Below are positions 1 to 12,215 of a DNA stretch of 64,000 nt, one piece after another (position 1 is the stretch's first letter; the number at the start of each line of letters is the position of its first letter). A program made the translations under genes and the position numbers. Below the pieces are notes generated by a model. It was given only the letters and a program-made list of their open reading frames with translations, was not told where the DNA came from and ran no database searches. The DNA is taken from assembly GCF_000022085.1 (NCBI RefSeq), contig NC_011894.1, forward strand, positions 2,010,501 through 2,074,500, in the 5' to 3' direction. Source of the DNA: Methylobacterium nodulans ORS 2060 (GTDB lineage Bacteria > Pseudomonadota > Alphaproteobacteria > Rhizobiales > Beijerinckiaceae).

Positions 1-43
1 GATGGCCGAGGCCAACCGCGCCTTCTCGCATTACCGCTGGTAA
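1..43 (+). CDS. rpsG: 30S ribosomal protein S7, 3' end
   Basis: Only the last codons lie in the window. The reading frame at positions 2-43 gives a C-terminal tail ending in NRAFSHYRW and a TAA stop, which is the conserved end of S7, a primary 16S rRNA binder of the 30S head. fusA follows after 33 bases, the normal str-operon order rpsL-rpsG-fusA-tuf. Confidence 0.9.
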   Translation, partial: MAEANRAFSHYRW

Positions 44-76
44 GACCCGCGGTCTCTCGCTTTCAGGAGCCCCCCG

Positions 77-2152
77 ATGCCCCGCACGCATGCGATCGAG
101 GACTACCGCAACTTCGGCATCATGGCGCACATTGATGCCGGCAAGACCACGACGACCGAGCGGATCCTCTACTACACCGGCAAGTCCCACAAGATCGGCG
201 AGGTCCATGAGGGCGCCGCCACCATGGACTGGATGGAGCAGGAGCAGGAGCGTGGCATCACGATCACCTCGGCTGCGACCACCTGCTTCTGGCGCGACAA
301 GCGCCTGAACATCATCGACACCCCCGGCCACGTCGACTTCACCATCGAGGTGGAGCGCTCGCTTCGCGTGCTCGACGGCGCCGTCTGCGTGCTCGACGGC
401 AACCAGGGTGTCGAGCCCCAGACCGAGACCGTCTGGCGCCAGGCCGACAAGTACGACGTGCCGCGCGTCGTCTTCGTCAACAAGATGGACAAGATCGGCG
501 CCGACTTCTTCAAGTGCGTCGCCGACATCATCGACCGCGTGGCCGGCAAGCCGGTCTGCCTGCAACTGCCCGTCGGCGCGGAGAGCAGCTTCCGCGGCGT
601 GGTCGACCTGATCAAGATGAAGGCGATCATCTGGTCGGGCGAGGCGCTCGGCGCGAGCTTCTCCGAGGAGGAGATCCCGGCCGACCTCGCCGAGCAGGCA
701 GCGGAGTACCGCACCAAGCTCATCGAAGCCTGCGTCGAGCTGGATGACGACGCCATGGCCGCCTATCTCGACGGCGTCGAGCCGGACGAGGCCACGCTGC
801 GCAAGCTCGTGCGCGTTGCGGTGCAGCGGCGCGCCTTCCACCCGGTGCTCTGCGGCTCGGCCTTCAAGAACAAGGGCGTGCAGCCCCTCCTCGACGCCGT
901 CGTCGACTACCTCCCCTCGCCCGCTGATCGCGGCGAGATCAAGGGCATCGACTACAAGACCGAGGAAGAGGTCGTCCGGAAGCCCTCCGACAGCGATCCG
1001 TTCTCCATGCTCGCCTTCAAGATCATGGACGACCCGCATGTCGGCACGATCACCTTCTGCCGCATCTACTCGGGCAAGGTGGAGTCGGGTGCGAACCTCC
1101 TGAACTCGACCCGCGACAAGCGCGAGCGCGTCGGCCGCATGCTGCTGATGCACGCCAACAACCGCGAGGACATCAAGGAGGCCTATGCGGGCGACATTGT
1201 CGCGCTCGCCGGCCTGAAGGACACCCGCACGGGCGATACCCTCTGCGATCCGAACAAGGCCGTGATCCTGGAGAAGATGGAGTTCCCCGAGCCGGTCATC
1301 GAGATCGCGGTCGAGCCGAAGTCCAAGGCGGACCAGGAGAAGCTCGGCATCGCGCTCTCGAAGCTCGCCGCCGAGGATCCGTCCTTCCGCGTCTCGACCG
1401 ATCCGGAATCCGGCCAGACCATCCTCAAGGGGATGGGCGAGCTCCACCTCGACATCAAGGTCGACATCCTGAAGCGCACCTACAAGGTCGAGGCCAATAT
1501 CGGCCAGCCGCAGGTGGCGTACCGGGAGAAGCTGACCCGCCGCACCGAGGTGGACTACACCCACAAGAAGCAGACCGGCGGCACCGGTCAGTTCGCGCGG
1601 GTGAAGCTGGTGGTCGAGCCGAACGAGCCGGGCGCCGGTTACTCGTTCGAGTCGAAGATCGTCGGCGGCGCGGTGCCCAAGGAGTACATCCCGGGCGTCG
1701 AGAAGGGCCTCCAGAGCGTGATGACCGCCGGCATCCTGGCGGGCTTCCCGGTGGTCGACATCAAGGTGGAGCTGATCGACGGCGCCTACCACGAGGTCGA
1801 CTCCTCGGCGCTCGCCTTCGAGATCGCTTCGCGGGCCGCGCTCCGCGAGGCGCTGCAGAAGGGCGGCTCGGTCCTGCTCGAGCCGGTGATGAAGGTCGAG
1901 GTCGTGACCCCCGAGGATTACACCGGCTCGGTCATCGGCGACCTGAACTCCCGGCGCGGCCAGATCCAGGGCCAGGACATGCGCGGCAACGCCACCGTCA
2001 TCAACGCGATGGTGCCGCTCGCCAACATGTTCGGCTACGTGAACCAGCTCCGCTCCTTCACCCAGGGGCGTGCAAACTTCACGATGCAGTTCGACCACTA
2101 CGAGGAGGTCCCGCGCGGCGAGGCCGAGAAGGTGGTGGCGAAGTACGCCTGA
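77..2152 (+). CDS. fusA: Elongation factor G
   Basis: This is the ribosomal translocase GTPase that moves tRNA and mRNA after peptide bond formation and also helps recycle ribosomes. At 691 residues it has the usual length. The GTPase motifs are clear: P-loop AHIDAGKTT at 17-25, switch [10 protein letters not shown] at 81-88 and NKMD at 135-138, with RGITI at 59-63. An AGGAG at 65-69 is 7 bases from the ATG. It sits between rpsG and tuf in the str operon. Codons are strongly C-ending, unlike the following tuf gene. Confidence 0.98.
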
Positions 2153-2167
2153 CGACGAACCGAGGGC

Positions 2168-2189
2168 CCCGGCCGCTCAAGCGGCCGGG
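2168..2189 (+). terminator. GC hairpin between fusA and tuf
   Basis: A perfect 9-bp stem (2168-2176 with 2181-2189) closes a TCAA tetraloop just after fusA. There is no T tract, so it is more likely an attenuator, a processing site or a 3' stabiliser than a full terminator. Confidence 0.3.
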
Positions 2190-2268
2190 CGTCCGGACGA
2201 TGACAGGGCCTGACGCGCTTCTTTAGCGCAGCCCGACCCCTCACATCAGACCGTTACGGAGACTGGCC

Positions 2269-3459
<1,191 letters not shown>

Positions 3460-3494
3460 GCGCTCCGCCGCTCAACGCCAACGGGACAGGTGAG

Positions 3495-3520
3495 GGGGCG
3501 GGCCCTCGAGCCCGCCCCTT
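3495..3520 (+). terminator. Terminator-like hairpin after tuf
   Basis: A perfect 9-bp GC stem (3495-3503 with 3510-3518) and a six-base loop are followed by TT and a C run. It lies between tuf and rpsJ and could partly end str transcription before the S10 operon. The short T run makes its strength uncertain. Confidence 0.5.
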
Positions 3521-3545
3521 CCCCGTCGCGAGGACTTAAAGACCC

Positions 3546-3854
<309 letters not shown>

Positions 3855-3907
3855 GGGATCCTGGCGGATCCTTGGAGCTTTCGGGCAGAACTGCGCGGGG
3901 GAGAACC

Positions 3908-4663
3908 ATGCGCTCAGGAGTCATCGCACAGAAGGTCGGCATGACCCGCGTCTTCACGGACGCCGGCGAGCATGTTCCGGTCACCGTGCTCAAGGTCGAT
4001 CAGTGCCAGGTGGTGGCCCACCGCACGGTCGAGAAGAACGGCTACGTCGCGCTGCAGGTCGGCGTCGGCAAGGCCAAGGTCAAGAACGTGTCCAAGGCCG
4101 AGCGCGGTCGCTTCGCGATCGCCAAGGTCGAGCCGAAGCGCAAGCTCGCCGAGTTCCGCGTCAGCGAGGACGCGCTGATTCCGGTCGGCGCCGAGATCAC
4201 TGCGGACCACTTCATCCCGGGCCAGTTCGTCGACGTGACGGGCATCACCACGGGTAAGGGCTTCGCCGGCGGCATGAAGCGCTGGAACTTCGGCGGTCTG
4301 CGGGCGTCGCACGGCGTCTCGATCTCGCACCGCTCGATCGGTTCGACCGGCGGCCGTCAGGACCCGGGCAAGACCTTCAAGAACAAGAAGATGCCGGGCC
4401 ATCTCGGCGTCGAGCGGGTCACGACCCAGAACCTGCGCGTCGTGCGCACGGATCCGGAGCGCGGCCTGATCCTGGTCGAGGGTGCGGTGCCGGGCGTCGC
4501 CGGCGGCTGGATCCATGTCCGCGACGCGGTCAAGCGCAAGCTGCCGGCCGAGGCGCCGATGCCGGGCAAGTTCCGAGAACTCGCCGACGGCGCGGCCCCC
4601 GCCGGAGCCGTGCAGGCGGCGCAAGCCGCCCCCGAGGCCCCGGCCGCTGAGGAGAACGCGTGA
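3908..4663 (+). CDS. rplC: 50S ribosomal protein L3
   Basis: L3 binds 23S rRNA near the peptidyl transferase centre. The ATG at 3908 ([16 protein letters not shown]) is chosen over an upstream in-frame GTG because it gives the conserved N-terminus and follows a GGGGGAGA ribosome binding site. The body contains the long central loop ([18 protein letters not shown]) that reaches the catalytic centre. The last 25 residues or so form an Ala/Pro/Glu-rich tail common in alphaproteobacteria. Its TGA overlaps the rplD start. Confidence 0.96.
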
Positions 4664-5283
4664 TGAAATTCGAGATCACGACGCTCGACGGCGCTGACGC
4701 CGGTTCGGTCGAGCTCGACGAGGCCATCTTCGGGCTGGAGCCCCGCGCCGACCTGCTGCAGCGCTGCGTGCGCTGGCAGCTCGCCAAGCGCCAGGCCGGC
4801 ACCCACAAGGTGAAGACGCGGTCCGAGATCAGCCGGACCACGAAGAAGATGTACAAGCAGAAGGGCACCGGCAACGCCCGTCACGGCGCGGCCTCGGCGC
4901 CGCAGTTCCGCGGCGGCGCCCGCGCCTTCGGGCCGGTGGTGCGCTCCCATGCCCATGACCTGCCCAAGAAGGTGCGGGCGCTGGCGCTGCGGCACGCGCT
5001 GTCGGCCAAGGCCAAGGACGCGTCGCTGATCGTCGTCGACGACGTGCGGCTCGAGGACGGCAAGACCAAGGCGCTCAAGGAGTGCTTCGGCAAGCTCGGC
5101 CTGTCGAACGCCCTCATCATCGGCGGCACCGAGGTGGACGAGAACTTCGGCCGCGCGGCGCGCAACCTGCCGTCCATCGACGTCCTGCCGGTGCAGGGCA
5201 TCAACGTCTACGACATCCTGCGGCGCGACAAGCTCGTCCTGACGCGCGCGGCCGTCGATGCGCTGGAGGCGCGTTTCAAATGA
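4663..5283 (+). CDS. rplD: 50S ribosomal protein L4
   Basis: L4 is an early-assembly large-subunit protein whose loop lines the exit tunnel, and it regulates the S10 operon in enterobacteria. The 206 residues include the tunnel loop around [14 protein letters not shown] and the [10 protein letters not shown] segment. ATG 4663 overlaps the rplC stop; a GTG three bases earlier is possible but less likely. The stop overlaps rplW by ATGA, indicating coupling. Confidence 0.96.
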
Positions 5284-5576
5284 GTGCGGATCCGCGCCAC
5301 TACGACGTGATCGTCGCTCCCGTGATCACCGAGAAGGCCACCAACCTCTCGGAGCTGAACAAGGTCGTCTTCCGGGTCGCCCCGAAGGCCACCAAGCCGC
5401 AGATCAAGGAAGCGGTCGAGAAGCTGTTCGAGGTCAAGGTGAAGAGCGTCAACACGCTCGTCACCAAGGGCAAGACCAAGATGTTCCGCGGTCAGCGCGG
5501 CCAGCGTTCGGACGTGAAGAAGGCGATCGTCACCCTCGAGGAGGGGCAGACCATCGACGTCACGACCGGGCTGTGA
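5280..5576 (+). CDS. rplW: 50S ribosomal protein L23
   Basis: L23 lies at the exit of the polypeptide tunnel and docks trigger factor, SRP and SecYEG. The 98-residue product starts [20 protein letters not shown] at an ATG overlapping the rplD stop. It contains the VITEKAT and MFRGQRGQR regions expected of the family. A longer frame extending back to 5082 is only an out-of-phase extension over rplD. Confidence 0.96.
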
Positions 5577-5602
5577 TGGAACGGCGTTAAGGGATCAAGA
5601 CG

Positions 5603-6439
5603 ATGGCTTTGAAGACATTCAAGCCGGTCACGCCGAGCCTTCGCCAGCTCGTGATCGTGGACCGGTCCGAGCTCTACAAGGGCAAGCCGGTGAAGGCGCT
5701 CACCGAGGGCAAGATCTCCTCGGGCGGGCGCAACAACCTCGGCCGGGTGACCGTCCGCTTCCGCGGCGGCGGCCACAAGCGCACGCTGCGCAACGTCGAC
5801 TTCAAGCGGCGGGAGCATGCGGGCAAGGTCGGGACCGTGGAGCGGATCGAGTACGATCCGAACCGCACCGCCTTCATCGCGCTCGTGACCTATGAGGGCG
5901 GCGCCCAGAGCTACATCCTGGCGCCGCAGCGGGTGAAGGCCGGCGACAAGGTCGTGTCGGGCGACTCGGTCGACATCAAGCCGGGCAACGCCATGCCGAT
6001 CGGCAACATGCCGGTGGGCACGATCGTGCACAATGTCGAGCTGAAGATCGGCAAGGGCGGGGCGATCGCCCGCTCGGCGGGCAACTACGCCCAGATCGTC
6101 GGCCGCGACCAGGGCTACGTGACGCTGCGCCTCAACTCGGGCGAGCAGCGCCTCGTGCACGGCCAGTGCTACGCCACTGTGGGCGCGGTCTCGAACCCCG
6201 ACCACATGAACATCTCGCTCGGCAAGGCGGGCCGCAAGCGCTGGCTCGGCCGGCGTCCGCACAACCGCGGCGTAGCCATGAACCCGATCGATCACCCGCA
6301 TGGCGGCGGCGAGGGCCGCACCTCGGGCGGCCGTCACCCGGTCACCCCGTGGGGCTTCCCGACCAAGGGCAAGAAGACCCGCTCGAACAAGCGGACCGAC
6401 ACCTTCATCGTGTCGAGCCGCCACAACCGCAAGAAGTAG
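5603..6439 (+). CDS. rplB: 50S ribosomal protein L2
   Basis: L2 is a primary 23S rRNA binder needed for subunit association and peptidyl transferase activity. The 278 residues are full length, with the conserved C-terminal block [20 protein letters not shown] containing the functionally important histidine. It lies in close operon spacing between rplW and rpsS. Confidence 0.97.
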   Translation: MALKTFKPVTPSLRQLVIVDRSELYKGKPVKALTEGKISSGGRNNLGRVTVRFRGGGHKRTLRNVDFKRREHAGKVGTVERIEYDPNRTAFIALVTYEGGAQSYILAPQRVKAGDKVVSGDSVDIKPGNAMPIGNMPVGTIVHNVELKIGKGGAIARSAGNYAQIVGRDQGYVTLRLNSGEQRLVHGQCYATVGAVSNPDHMNISLGKAGRKRWLGRRPHNRGVAMNPIDHPHGGGEGRTSGGRHPVTPWGFPTKGKKTRSNKRTDTFIVSSRHNRKK

Positions 6440-6458
6440 GGCGAAGGAGCTTCGACCC

Positions 6459-6737
6459 ATGGCACGTTCAGTCTGGAAGGGGCCGTTCGTCGACGGCTAC
6501 CTCCTCAAGAAGGCGGAGGCCGCCCGCGGCTCCACCCGCAGCGAAGTGATCAAGATCTGGAGCCGCCGCTCCACGATCCTCCCGCAGTTCGTTGGCCTGA
6601 CCTTCGGGGTCTACAACGGGCAGAAGCACATTCCGGTCTACGTCTCCGAGGAGATGGTCGGGCACAAGTTCGGCGAGTTCTCGCCCACCCGGACCTTCCA
6701 CGGTCACGCGGCCGACAAGAAGGCGAAGAGGCGCTAA
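6459..6737 (+). CDS. rpsS: 30S ribosomal protein S19
   Basis: S19 sits in the 30S head next to S13 and contacts the A-site tRNA. The 92-residue protein starts [28 protein letters not shown] precedes the ATG at 6459, which is preferred to upstream extensions that run through rplB. The conserved [15 protein letters not shown] motif is present near the C-terminus. Confidence 0.96.
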   Translation: MARSVWKGPFVDGYLLKKAEAARGSTRSEVIKIWSRRSTILPQFVGLTFGVYNGQKHIPVYVSEEMVGHKFGEFSPTRTFHGHAADKKAKRR

Positions 6738-6738
6738 G

Positions 6739-7122
6739 ATGGGCAAGGCAGCAGCACCCCGCGCGCTCCCCGAGAACGAGGCGAAGGCTGTCGCGCGCAT
6801 GCTGCGCGTCAGCCCGCAGAAGCTCAACCTCGTCGCGCAGCTGATCCGGGGCAAGAAGGTCGCGACCGCGCTCGCCGACCTGCAGTTCTCGCAGAAGCGC
6901 ATCGCCGTCGAGGTCAAGAAGTGCCTCGAGAGCGCGATCGCCAACGCCGAGAACAACCACGACCTCGATGTCGACGACCTCGTGGTCAAGGAGGCCTATG
7001 TGGGCAAGGCGCTCGTGCTGAAGCGCTTCCATGCCCGCGCCCGCGGCCGGGGTGCCCGCATCCTGAAGCCGTTCTCGAACCTCACCATCGTGGTGCGTGA
7101 GGTCCGGGCCGAGGCCGCGTGA
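6739..7122 (+). CDS. rplV: 50S ribosomal protein L22
   Basis: L22 binds all six 23S domains, and its beta-hairpin lines the exit tunnel. The 127-residue protein has the typical [21 protein letters not shown] start, and [12 protein letters not shown] forms the tunnel hairpin tip. Only one base separates it from rpsS, and rpsC follows after 10 bases. Confidence 0.96.
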   Translation: MGKAAAPRALPENEAKAVARMLRVSPQKLNLVAQLIRGKKVATALADLQFSQKRIAVEVKKCLESAIANAENNHDLDVDDLVVKEAYVGKALVLKRFHARARGRGARILKPFSNLTIVVREVRAEAA

Positions 7123-7132
7123 GGAGGAACTG

Positions 7133-7888
7133 ATGGGACAGAAGGTCAATCCGATCGGTCTCCGGCTCGGCATCAACCGGACCTGGGACTCGCGCTGGTA
7201 CGCGAACAAGGGCGAGTATGCCCGCCTCATGCATGAGGACGTCGCGATCCGCCAGGCGCTGATGAAGCAGCTCAAGCAGGCGGCGGTCTCCAAGATCGTG
7301 ATCGAGCGCCCGCACCGGAAGTGCCGCGTCACCATCCACTCGGGCCGTCCCGGCGTGGTGATCGGCAAGAAGGGCGCGGATATCGAGAAGCTGCGCAAGC
7401 TCGTCGGCACGATGACCAAGGCCGACGTGACGATCAACATCGTCGAGGTGCGCAAGCCCGAGATCGACGCGACGCTCGTCGCCGACTCGATCGCCCAGCA
7501 GCTCGAGCGCCGCGTCGCCTTCCGGCGCGCCATGAAGCGCGCCGTGCAGTCGGCGATGCGTCTCGGCGCCGAGGGCATCCGCATCAACTGCTCGGGCCGC
7601 CTCGGCGGGGCCGAGATCGCGCGCCTCGAATGGTACCGCGAGGGCCGGGTGCCGCTGCACACGCTGCGCGCCGACGTCGATTACGGCACGGCCACCGCGT
7701 TCACCACCTACGGCACCTGCGGGATCAAGGTCTGGGTGTTCAAGGGCGAGATCCTCGAACACGACCCGATGGCGCAGGACAAGCGCGCCCACGAGGAGGG
7801 CGGCCGTTCGGGCGGGCGTCGCGAGCGTGAGCGCGGGTCGGAACGTGGCGACCGCGGCGATCGCGGCGGGCGCGACCACGCGGCCTGA
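7133..7888 (+). CDS. rpsC: 30S ribosomal protein S3
   Basis: S3 forms part of the mRNA entry channel and helicase. Start [20 protein letters not shown] at ATG 7133, behind a GAGGAGG site, is preferred to an upstream extension overlapping rplV. A KH domain around [17 protein letters not shown] precedes the C-terminal S3 domain. The last 30 residues are an Arg/Gly/Glu-rich low-complexity tail, longer than in E. coli but common in alphaproteobacteria. Confidence 0.96.
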   Translation: MGQKVNPIGLRLGINRTWDSRWYANKGEYARLMHEDVAIRQALMKQLKQAAVSKIVIERPHRKCRVTIHSGRPGVVIGKKGADIEKLRKLVGTMTKADVTINIVEVRKPEIDATLVADSIAQQLERRVAFRRAMKRAVQSAMRLGAEGIRINCSGRLGGAEIARLEWYREGRVPLHTLRADVDYGTATAFTTYGTCGIKVWVFKGEILEHDPMAQDKRAHEEGGRSGGRRERERGSERGDRGDRGGRDHAA

Positions 7889-7919
7889 TCCGCCACGCCC
7901 CGAGATTTGAGAGGCTGCG

Positions 7920-8333
7920 ATGCTGCAACCCAAGAAGACGAAGTTCCGCAAGCAGTTCAAGGGCCGCATCCACGGCGCCGCGAAGGGCGGGACGGATCTG
8001 AACTTCGGCTCCTACGGCCTCAAGGCCCTGGAGCCCGAGCGTGTCACCGCGCGCCAGATCGAGGCGGCCCGCCGCGCGATCACCCGCGAGATGAAGCGCC
8101 AGGGCCGCGTGTGGATCCGGATCTTCCCGGACGTCCCCGTGACCCAGAAGCCGACCGAGGTCCGGATGGGCTCCGGAAAGGGCTCGCCCGAATACTGGGC
8201 GGCCCGTGTCCACCCGGGCCGGGTCATGTTCGAGATCGACGGCGTCGCCGAGGACATCGCCCGCGAGGCGCTGCGGCTCGGCGCCGCCAAGCTGCCGGTC
8301 CGCACGCGCTTCATTCAGCGCATCGTGGACTGA
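7920..8333 (+). CDS. rplP: 50S ribosomal protein L16
   Basis: L16 organises the A-site region of the 50S subunit. The 137-residue sequence starts [16 protein letters not shown] and contains [20 protein letters not shown] and MFEIDGV, all family hallmarks. It lies in the S10 operon between rpsC and rpmC. Confidence 0.97.
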
Positions 8334-8346
8334 GGGAGGCATCACC

Positions 8347-8562
8347 ATGAAGTCGACTCAGCGGCTGTCTGATCTGAGCGCGATGTCGCCCGATCAGCTC
8401 GGCGAGGAGCTCGTCAACCTGAAGAAGGAGCAGTTCAACCTGCGCTTCCAGCGGGCGACGGGCCAGCTTGAGAACGTCGCGCGCATCCGCGAGGTGCGCC
8501 GGGACATCGCCCGCGTCCGGACCCTGCAGCGCCAGAAGACGCTGCAGGCGGCGCAAGGCTAA
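8347..8562 (+). CDS. rpmC: 50S ribosomal protein L29
   Basis: This small helical protein sits beside the tunnel exit and forms part of the SRP/trigger-factor docking area. Start ATG 8347 with GAGGCATCACC upstream gives 71 residues. The signature [19 protein letters not shown] is present. A longer in-frame extension over rplP is rejected. Confidence 0.95.
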   Translation: MKSTQRLSDLSAMSPDQLGEELVNLKKEQFNLRFQRATGQLENVARIREVRRDIARVRTLQRQKTLQAAQG

Positions 8563-8574
8563 GGAGAGGGGCCC

Positions 8575-8832
8575 ATGCCGAAGCGCGTGCTGCAGGGCGT
8601 CGTCATCAGCGACAAGCAGGACAAGACCGTGGTGGTCAAGGTGGAGCGCCGCTTCACCCACCCGGTGATGAAGAAGACCGTGCGCCGGTCGAAGAACTAC
8701 CACGCCCACGACGAGAACAACGTGGCCAAGGTCGGCCAGACGGTGTTCATCGAGGAGTCGCGGCCCTATTCCAAGCTCAAGACCTGGAAGCTGGTCGAGG
8801 GCGGGGCCGAGGCGGTCGCCAGCGAGGCGTAA
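8575..8832 (+). CDS. rpsQ: 30S ribosomal protein S17
   Basis: S17 is an OB-fold primary 16S rRNA binder. The 85-residue protein contains [21 protein letters not shown] and the [15 protein letters not shown] segment. It closes a tightly packed block; a 297-base space follows before rplN, which is unusual for this operon. Confidence 0.96.
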
Positions 8833-9129
8833 CCGGGTCGGAGGCAGGATCCCCTCTCCGGCACGGGAGAGGGGTTCAGCGCCACCCATGAATCGGGCGG
8901 CATCTCGATTTGCCGCTTGAATTGCGGGCCGATCCGGTGTAACCGACCGGCCTCCACGACAGACCGAACGGGTGCTCGCGCCCATCGTCGCGTTCGTTGA
9001 CCGCGCCGGCCGATCGGCCGCAGCGCGGTCTCGTCAATGGCGGGGACGTCAGATCCCCATCAGGCTGCCGTCCGCGCCGCGATCCCGCGCCGCGGAGACC
9101 TGCCTGAAACAAGGAAAGGGTGTTGGGCC
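8833..9129 (+). other. Long spacer between rpsQ and rplN
   Basis: These 297 bases interrupt an operon that is otherwise nearly gapless. They hold the CCCCTCTCC/GGAGAGGGG palindrome at 8851-8874, which recurs elsewhere in the window, and a GC-rich inverted repeat around 9000-9030. No credible reading frame was found. An internal promoter or processing site is possible but not shown. Confidence 0.5.
8851..8874. repeat. REP-like palindrome, short form
   Basis: A 9-bp perfect stem (8851-8859 with 8866-8874) around six bases matches the core palindrome of the longer intergenic repeats at 20285-20397, 20458-20572 and 35179-35282. Confidence 0.5.
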
Positions 9130-9498
9130 GTGATCCAGATGCAGACGAATCTGGACGTCGCCGACAATTCCGGCGCGCGTCGCGTAATGTGCATCAAGGT
9201 GCTCGGCGGATCCAAGCGCAAGTACGCCGGCGTCGGCGACATCATCGTGGTGTCGGTGAAGGAGGCGATTCCGCGGGGCCGCGTGAAGAAGGGCGACGTC
9301 ATGAAGGCGGTCGTCGTGCGCACCGCCAAGGACGTGCGCCGTCCGGACGGGTCGGTGATCCGCTTCGACCGCAACGCCGCGGTGCTGATCAACAATCAGA
9401 AGGAGCCGATCGGGACCCGCATCTTCGGGCCGGTGCCGCGCGAGCTGCGCGCCCGCAACCACATGAAGATCATCTCGCTCGCCCCGGAGGTGCTGTGA
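9130..9498 (+). CDS. rplN: 50S ribosomal protein L14
   Basis: L14 lies at the subunit interface, forms intersubunit bridges with 16S rRNA and is the target of the silencing factor RsfS. The GTG at 9130 gives [20 protein letters not shown] and exactly the standard 122 residues. Upstream in-frame ATGs would add unrelated sequence. The stop overlaps the rplX start. Confidence 0.95.
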
Positions 9499-9815
9499 TG
9501 GCCGCGAAGGTGAAGAAGGGCGACACGGTGGTCGTCCTGACCGGGCGCGACAAGGGCCGCTCCGGCGAAGTGATCCAGGTGATGCCGAAGGAGAACCGCG
9601 CGCTCGTCCGCGGCGTGAACCTCGTCAAGCGCCACCAGCGTCAGACCCAGGCGCAGGAGGGCGGCATCATCTCGAAGGAAGCTGCGATCGACCTGTCGAA
9701 CCTCGCGGTCGCCGACCCGAAGGACGGCAAGCCCACCCGGGTCGGGTTCCGCATCCTGGAGGACGGGCGCAAGGTGCGCTTCGCGAAGCGCTCGGGAGAT
9801 CTGATCGATGGCTGA
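9498..9815 (+). CDS. rplX: 50S ribosomal protein L24
   Basis: L24 is an assembly-initiating 23S rRNA binder with a KOW motif ([20 protein letters not shown]) at its N-terminus. It has 105 residues. ATG 9498 overlaps the rplN stop by one base, and the 3' end overlaps rplE by 8 bases, indicating translational coupling. Confidence 0.96.
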
Positions 9816-10374
9816 GGCGCGCAAGGACGGCTACACGCCGCGGCTCAAGAAGCACTACGACGAGGTCGTGCGTGCGAAGATGATCCAGGAGTTCGGCTAC
9901 ACGAACCCCATGCAGGTGCCCACGATCGAGAAGATCACGATCAACATGGGCGTGGGCGAGTCGACCCAGGATTCCAAGAAGGCCTCGATCGCCGCCGAGG
10001 ATCTCGGCCTGATCGCCGGCCAGAAGCCGGTGATCACCCGGGCCCGCAAGGCCATCGCGACCTTCAAGGTCCGCGAGAACATGCCGATCGGCTGCAAGGT
10101 CACGCTGCGCAGGCAGCGCATGTACGAGTTCATGGACCGGCTGATCACCATCGCGCTGCCGCGCGTGCGCGACTTCCGGGGCCTGAATCCGAAGTCGTTC
10201 GACGGGCGCGGCAACTACGCGCTGGGCCTGCGCGAGCACCTCGTGTTCCCGGAGATCAACTACGACAAGGCGCAGAATGCCTGGGGCATGGACATCGTCG
10301 TCACCACGACGGCGAAGACCGATGCCGAGGCCCGCGCCCTGCTGAAGCACTTCAACTTCCCGTTCCGGCAGTGA
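9808..10374 (+). CDS. rplE: 50S ribosomal protein L5
   Basis: L5 binds 5S rRNA and contacts the P-site tRNA and S13 across the subunit bridge. The 188-residue protein carries the conserved [20 protein letters not shown] and the loop [20 protein letters not shown]. Its start overlaps the end of rplX. Confidence 0.97.
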
Positions 10375-10417
10375 GGAGCGCCCGCTTCTCAGACGCGGCA
10401 ACCGGAGAGCTTTAGAG

Positions 10418-10723
10418 ATGGCAAAGAAGAGCAAGATCGAGAGAAACAAGCAGCGGCGGGAGCTGGTGAAGCGCTACGCGCCCAAGCGCGAAGCGCTGCT
10501 CGCCACGGCGAACGACGAGTCGCTGCCGATGGAGGAGCGCTTCGAGGCGCGCCTCAAGCTGGCGGAGCTGCCCCGCAACGCCAATCCCACCCGCATCCGC
10601 AACCGCTGCGAGATGACGGGCCGTCCCCGCGCCTTCTACCGCAAGCTCGGCATTTCGCGTGTCGCGCTGCGCGAGCTCGGTTCGCGCGGGATGATCCCGG
10701 GCCTCGTGAAGTCCAGCTGGTGA
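10418..10723 (+). CDS. rpsN: 30S ribosomal protein S14
   Basis: S14 is a late-assembly 30S head protein. The 101-residue form lacks the zinc CxxC pairs and so is the zinc-independent type. The motif [20 protein letters not shown] is intact. It lies between rplE and rpsH. Confidence 0.97.
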   Translation: MAKKSKIERNKQRRELVKRYAPKREALLATANDESLPMEERFEARLKLAELPRNANPTRIRNRCEMTGRPRAFYRKLGISRVALRELGSRGMIPGLVKSSW

Positions 10724-10739
10724 GGGGAGGGCGCCACCG

Positions 10740-11135
10740 ATGATCACCGATCCCGTGGGCGATATGCTCACCCGCATCCGCAACGGCCAGCAGCGCCGCC
10801 GCAACGTCGTGCAGACGCCGGGCTCCAAGCTCCGCGCCCGCATCCTCGACGTGCTCAAGGCCGAGGGCTACATCCGCGACTACGCCACGACCGATTACGG
10901 CAACGGGCGCACCGAGTTCGCGATCGAGCTGAAGTACCACGACGGCGCGCCCGTGATCCGCTCCATCGAGCGCGTCTCGAAGCCCGGCCGCCGGGTCTAT
11001 TCGTCGGTCGATACCCTGCCGCGCGTCGCTGACGGCTTAGGCATCACCATCGTGTCCACTCCGCTGGGCGTCATGGCCGACCACGAGGCGCGCGAGCGCA
11101 ACGTCGGCGGCGAGGTGCTCTGCAAGGTCTTCTGA
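10740..11135 (+). CDS. rpsH: 30S ribosomal protein S8
   Basis: S8 is a central-domain 16S rRNA binder, and in E. coli the translational repressor of the spc operon. The 131-residue protein starts [18 protein letters not shown] and ends with the expected [18 protein letters not shown] site precedes the ATG. Confidence 0.97.
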   Translation: MITDPVGDMLTRIRNGQQRRRNVVQTPGSKLRARILDVLKAEGYIRDYATTDYGNGRTEFAIELKYHDGAPVIRSIERVSKPGRRVYSSVDTLPRVADGLGITIVSTPLGVMADHEARERNVGGEVLCKVF

Positions 11136-11165
11136 CCTGCGCGTACCCGACCAGGAGAGACGAAC

Positions 11166-11699
11166 ATGTCCCGCGTAGGCAAGAAGCCCGTACCCGTCCC
11201 GGCCGGCGTCACCGCCACCGTCGATGGCCAGACCGTGAAGGTCAAGGGTTCGAAGGGCGAGCTGCAGTTCCGCGTGCCCGACCAGGTGGCGGTCACGCAC
11301 GAGAACGGCGCAATCTCGGTCCAGCCCCGCTCGCAGACCAAGGAGGCCCGCGCGCTGTGGGGCCTCTCGCGCGCCCAGGTCGCCAACCTCGTCGAGGGTG
11401 TGACCAAGGGCTTCGAGAAGAAGCTGGAGATCAATGGCGTCGGCTACCGCGCCGCGGTCGCCGGCAAGGTGCTGAAGCTGTCCCTCGGCTACAGCCACGA
11501 CATCGAGTACGAGATCCCGGCCGGGATCACGATCACGACCCCGCGTCCGGTCGAGATCATCGTGGCCGGCATCGACAAGCAGCGCGTCGGCCAGATCGCC
11601 GCGGAGATCCGCGAGTATCGCAGTCCCGAGCCCTACAAGGGCAAGGGCGTGAAGTACGCCGACGAGTTCATCTTCCGCAAGGAAGGCAAGAAGAAGTAA
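11166..11699 (+). CDS. rplF: 50S ribosomal protein L6
   Basis: L6 sits near the sarcin-ricin loop at the factor-binding site. The 177 residues contain the duplicated L6 fold, starting [15 protein letters not shown] and ending in [20 protein letters not shown]. It has normal operon spacing to rpsH and rplR. Confidence 0.97.
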   Translation: MSRVGKKPVPVPAGVTATVDGQTVKVKGSKGELQFRVPDQVAVTHENGAISVQPRSQTKEARALWGLSRAQVANLVEGVTKGFEKKLEINGVGYRAAVAGKVLKLSLGYSHDIEYEIPAGITITTPRPVEIIVAGIDKQRVGQIAAEIREYRSPEPYKGKGVKYADEFIFRKEGKKK

Positions 11700-11711
11700 G
11701 GGCGGCCGACG

Positions 11712-12074
11712 ATGTCACGCAAAATCGACCTGCTCGACCGGCGCCGCGCGCGCGTCCGCCGGGCGATCCGCGCGGCGGCGAACGGGCGCCCGCGCCTCTC
11801 GGTGTTCCGCTCCTCGAAGCAGATCTACGTTCAGGTCATCGACGACGCGAACGGCCGCACGCTGGCGGCCGCGTCGAGCCTGGACAAGGACCTGCGCGCC
11901 CGCCTCAAGACCGGTGCCGACAAGGCGGCGGCGGCGGAGGTCGGCAAGCTCGTGGCCGAGCGCGCCAAGGCGGCCGGGGTCACCAAGGTGATCTTCGACC
12001 GCTCCGGCTACCTCTACCATGGCCGCGTGAAGGCGCTCGCCGATGCGGCCCGCGAGGGCGGCCTGGATTTCTGA
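11712..12074 (+). CDS. rplR: 50S ribosomal protein L18
   Basis: L18 binds 5S rRNA in the central protuberance. The 120-residue protein has an Arg-rich N-terminus ([20 protein letters not shown]) and ends [23 protein letters not shown], as usual. It is followed by a repeat-bearing spacer rather than directly by rpsE. Confidence 0.97.
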   Translation: MSRKIDLLDRRRARVRRAIRAAANGRPRLSVFRSSKQIYVQVIDDANGRTLAAASSLDKDLRARLKTGADKAAAAEVGKLVAERAKAAGVTKVIFDRSGYLYHGRVKALADAAREGGLDF

Positions 12075-12075
12075 C

Positions 12076-12215
12076 ACCAAGGGGGCCTGTCAAGGCCCCT
12101 TGGTTCCGTTCTCGGATTTTCGTCGAGCCAAAGGCTCGGCATCGAAAATCCCAGATGGTCAGCAGCCCGCTGCGTCAGCACTTGGCTTACGTTAGCAGCC
12201 TGGGGCTGATGGGAA
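12076..12215. repeat. Multi-hairpin intergenic repeat, copy 1
   Basis: Right after rplR comes an 11-bp hairpin with one bulge (12076-12104), then TTCCGTTCTCG. A long nested hairpin follows (about 12113-12152, GGATTTTCG arm outside and CGAGCC/GGCTCG inside), then GATGGTCAGCAGCCCGCTGCGTCAGCA. The same order of elements recurs at 17035-17160 between rpsK and rpoA, and the last part recurs at 54616-54668. The rest of the 243-base rplR-rpsE spacer shows no gene. Confidence 0.6.
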
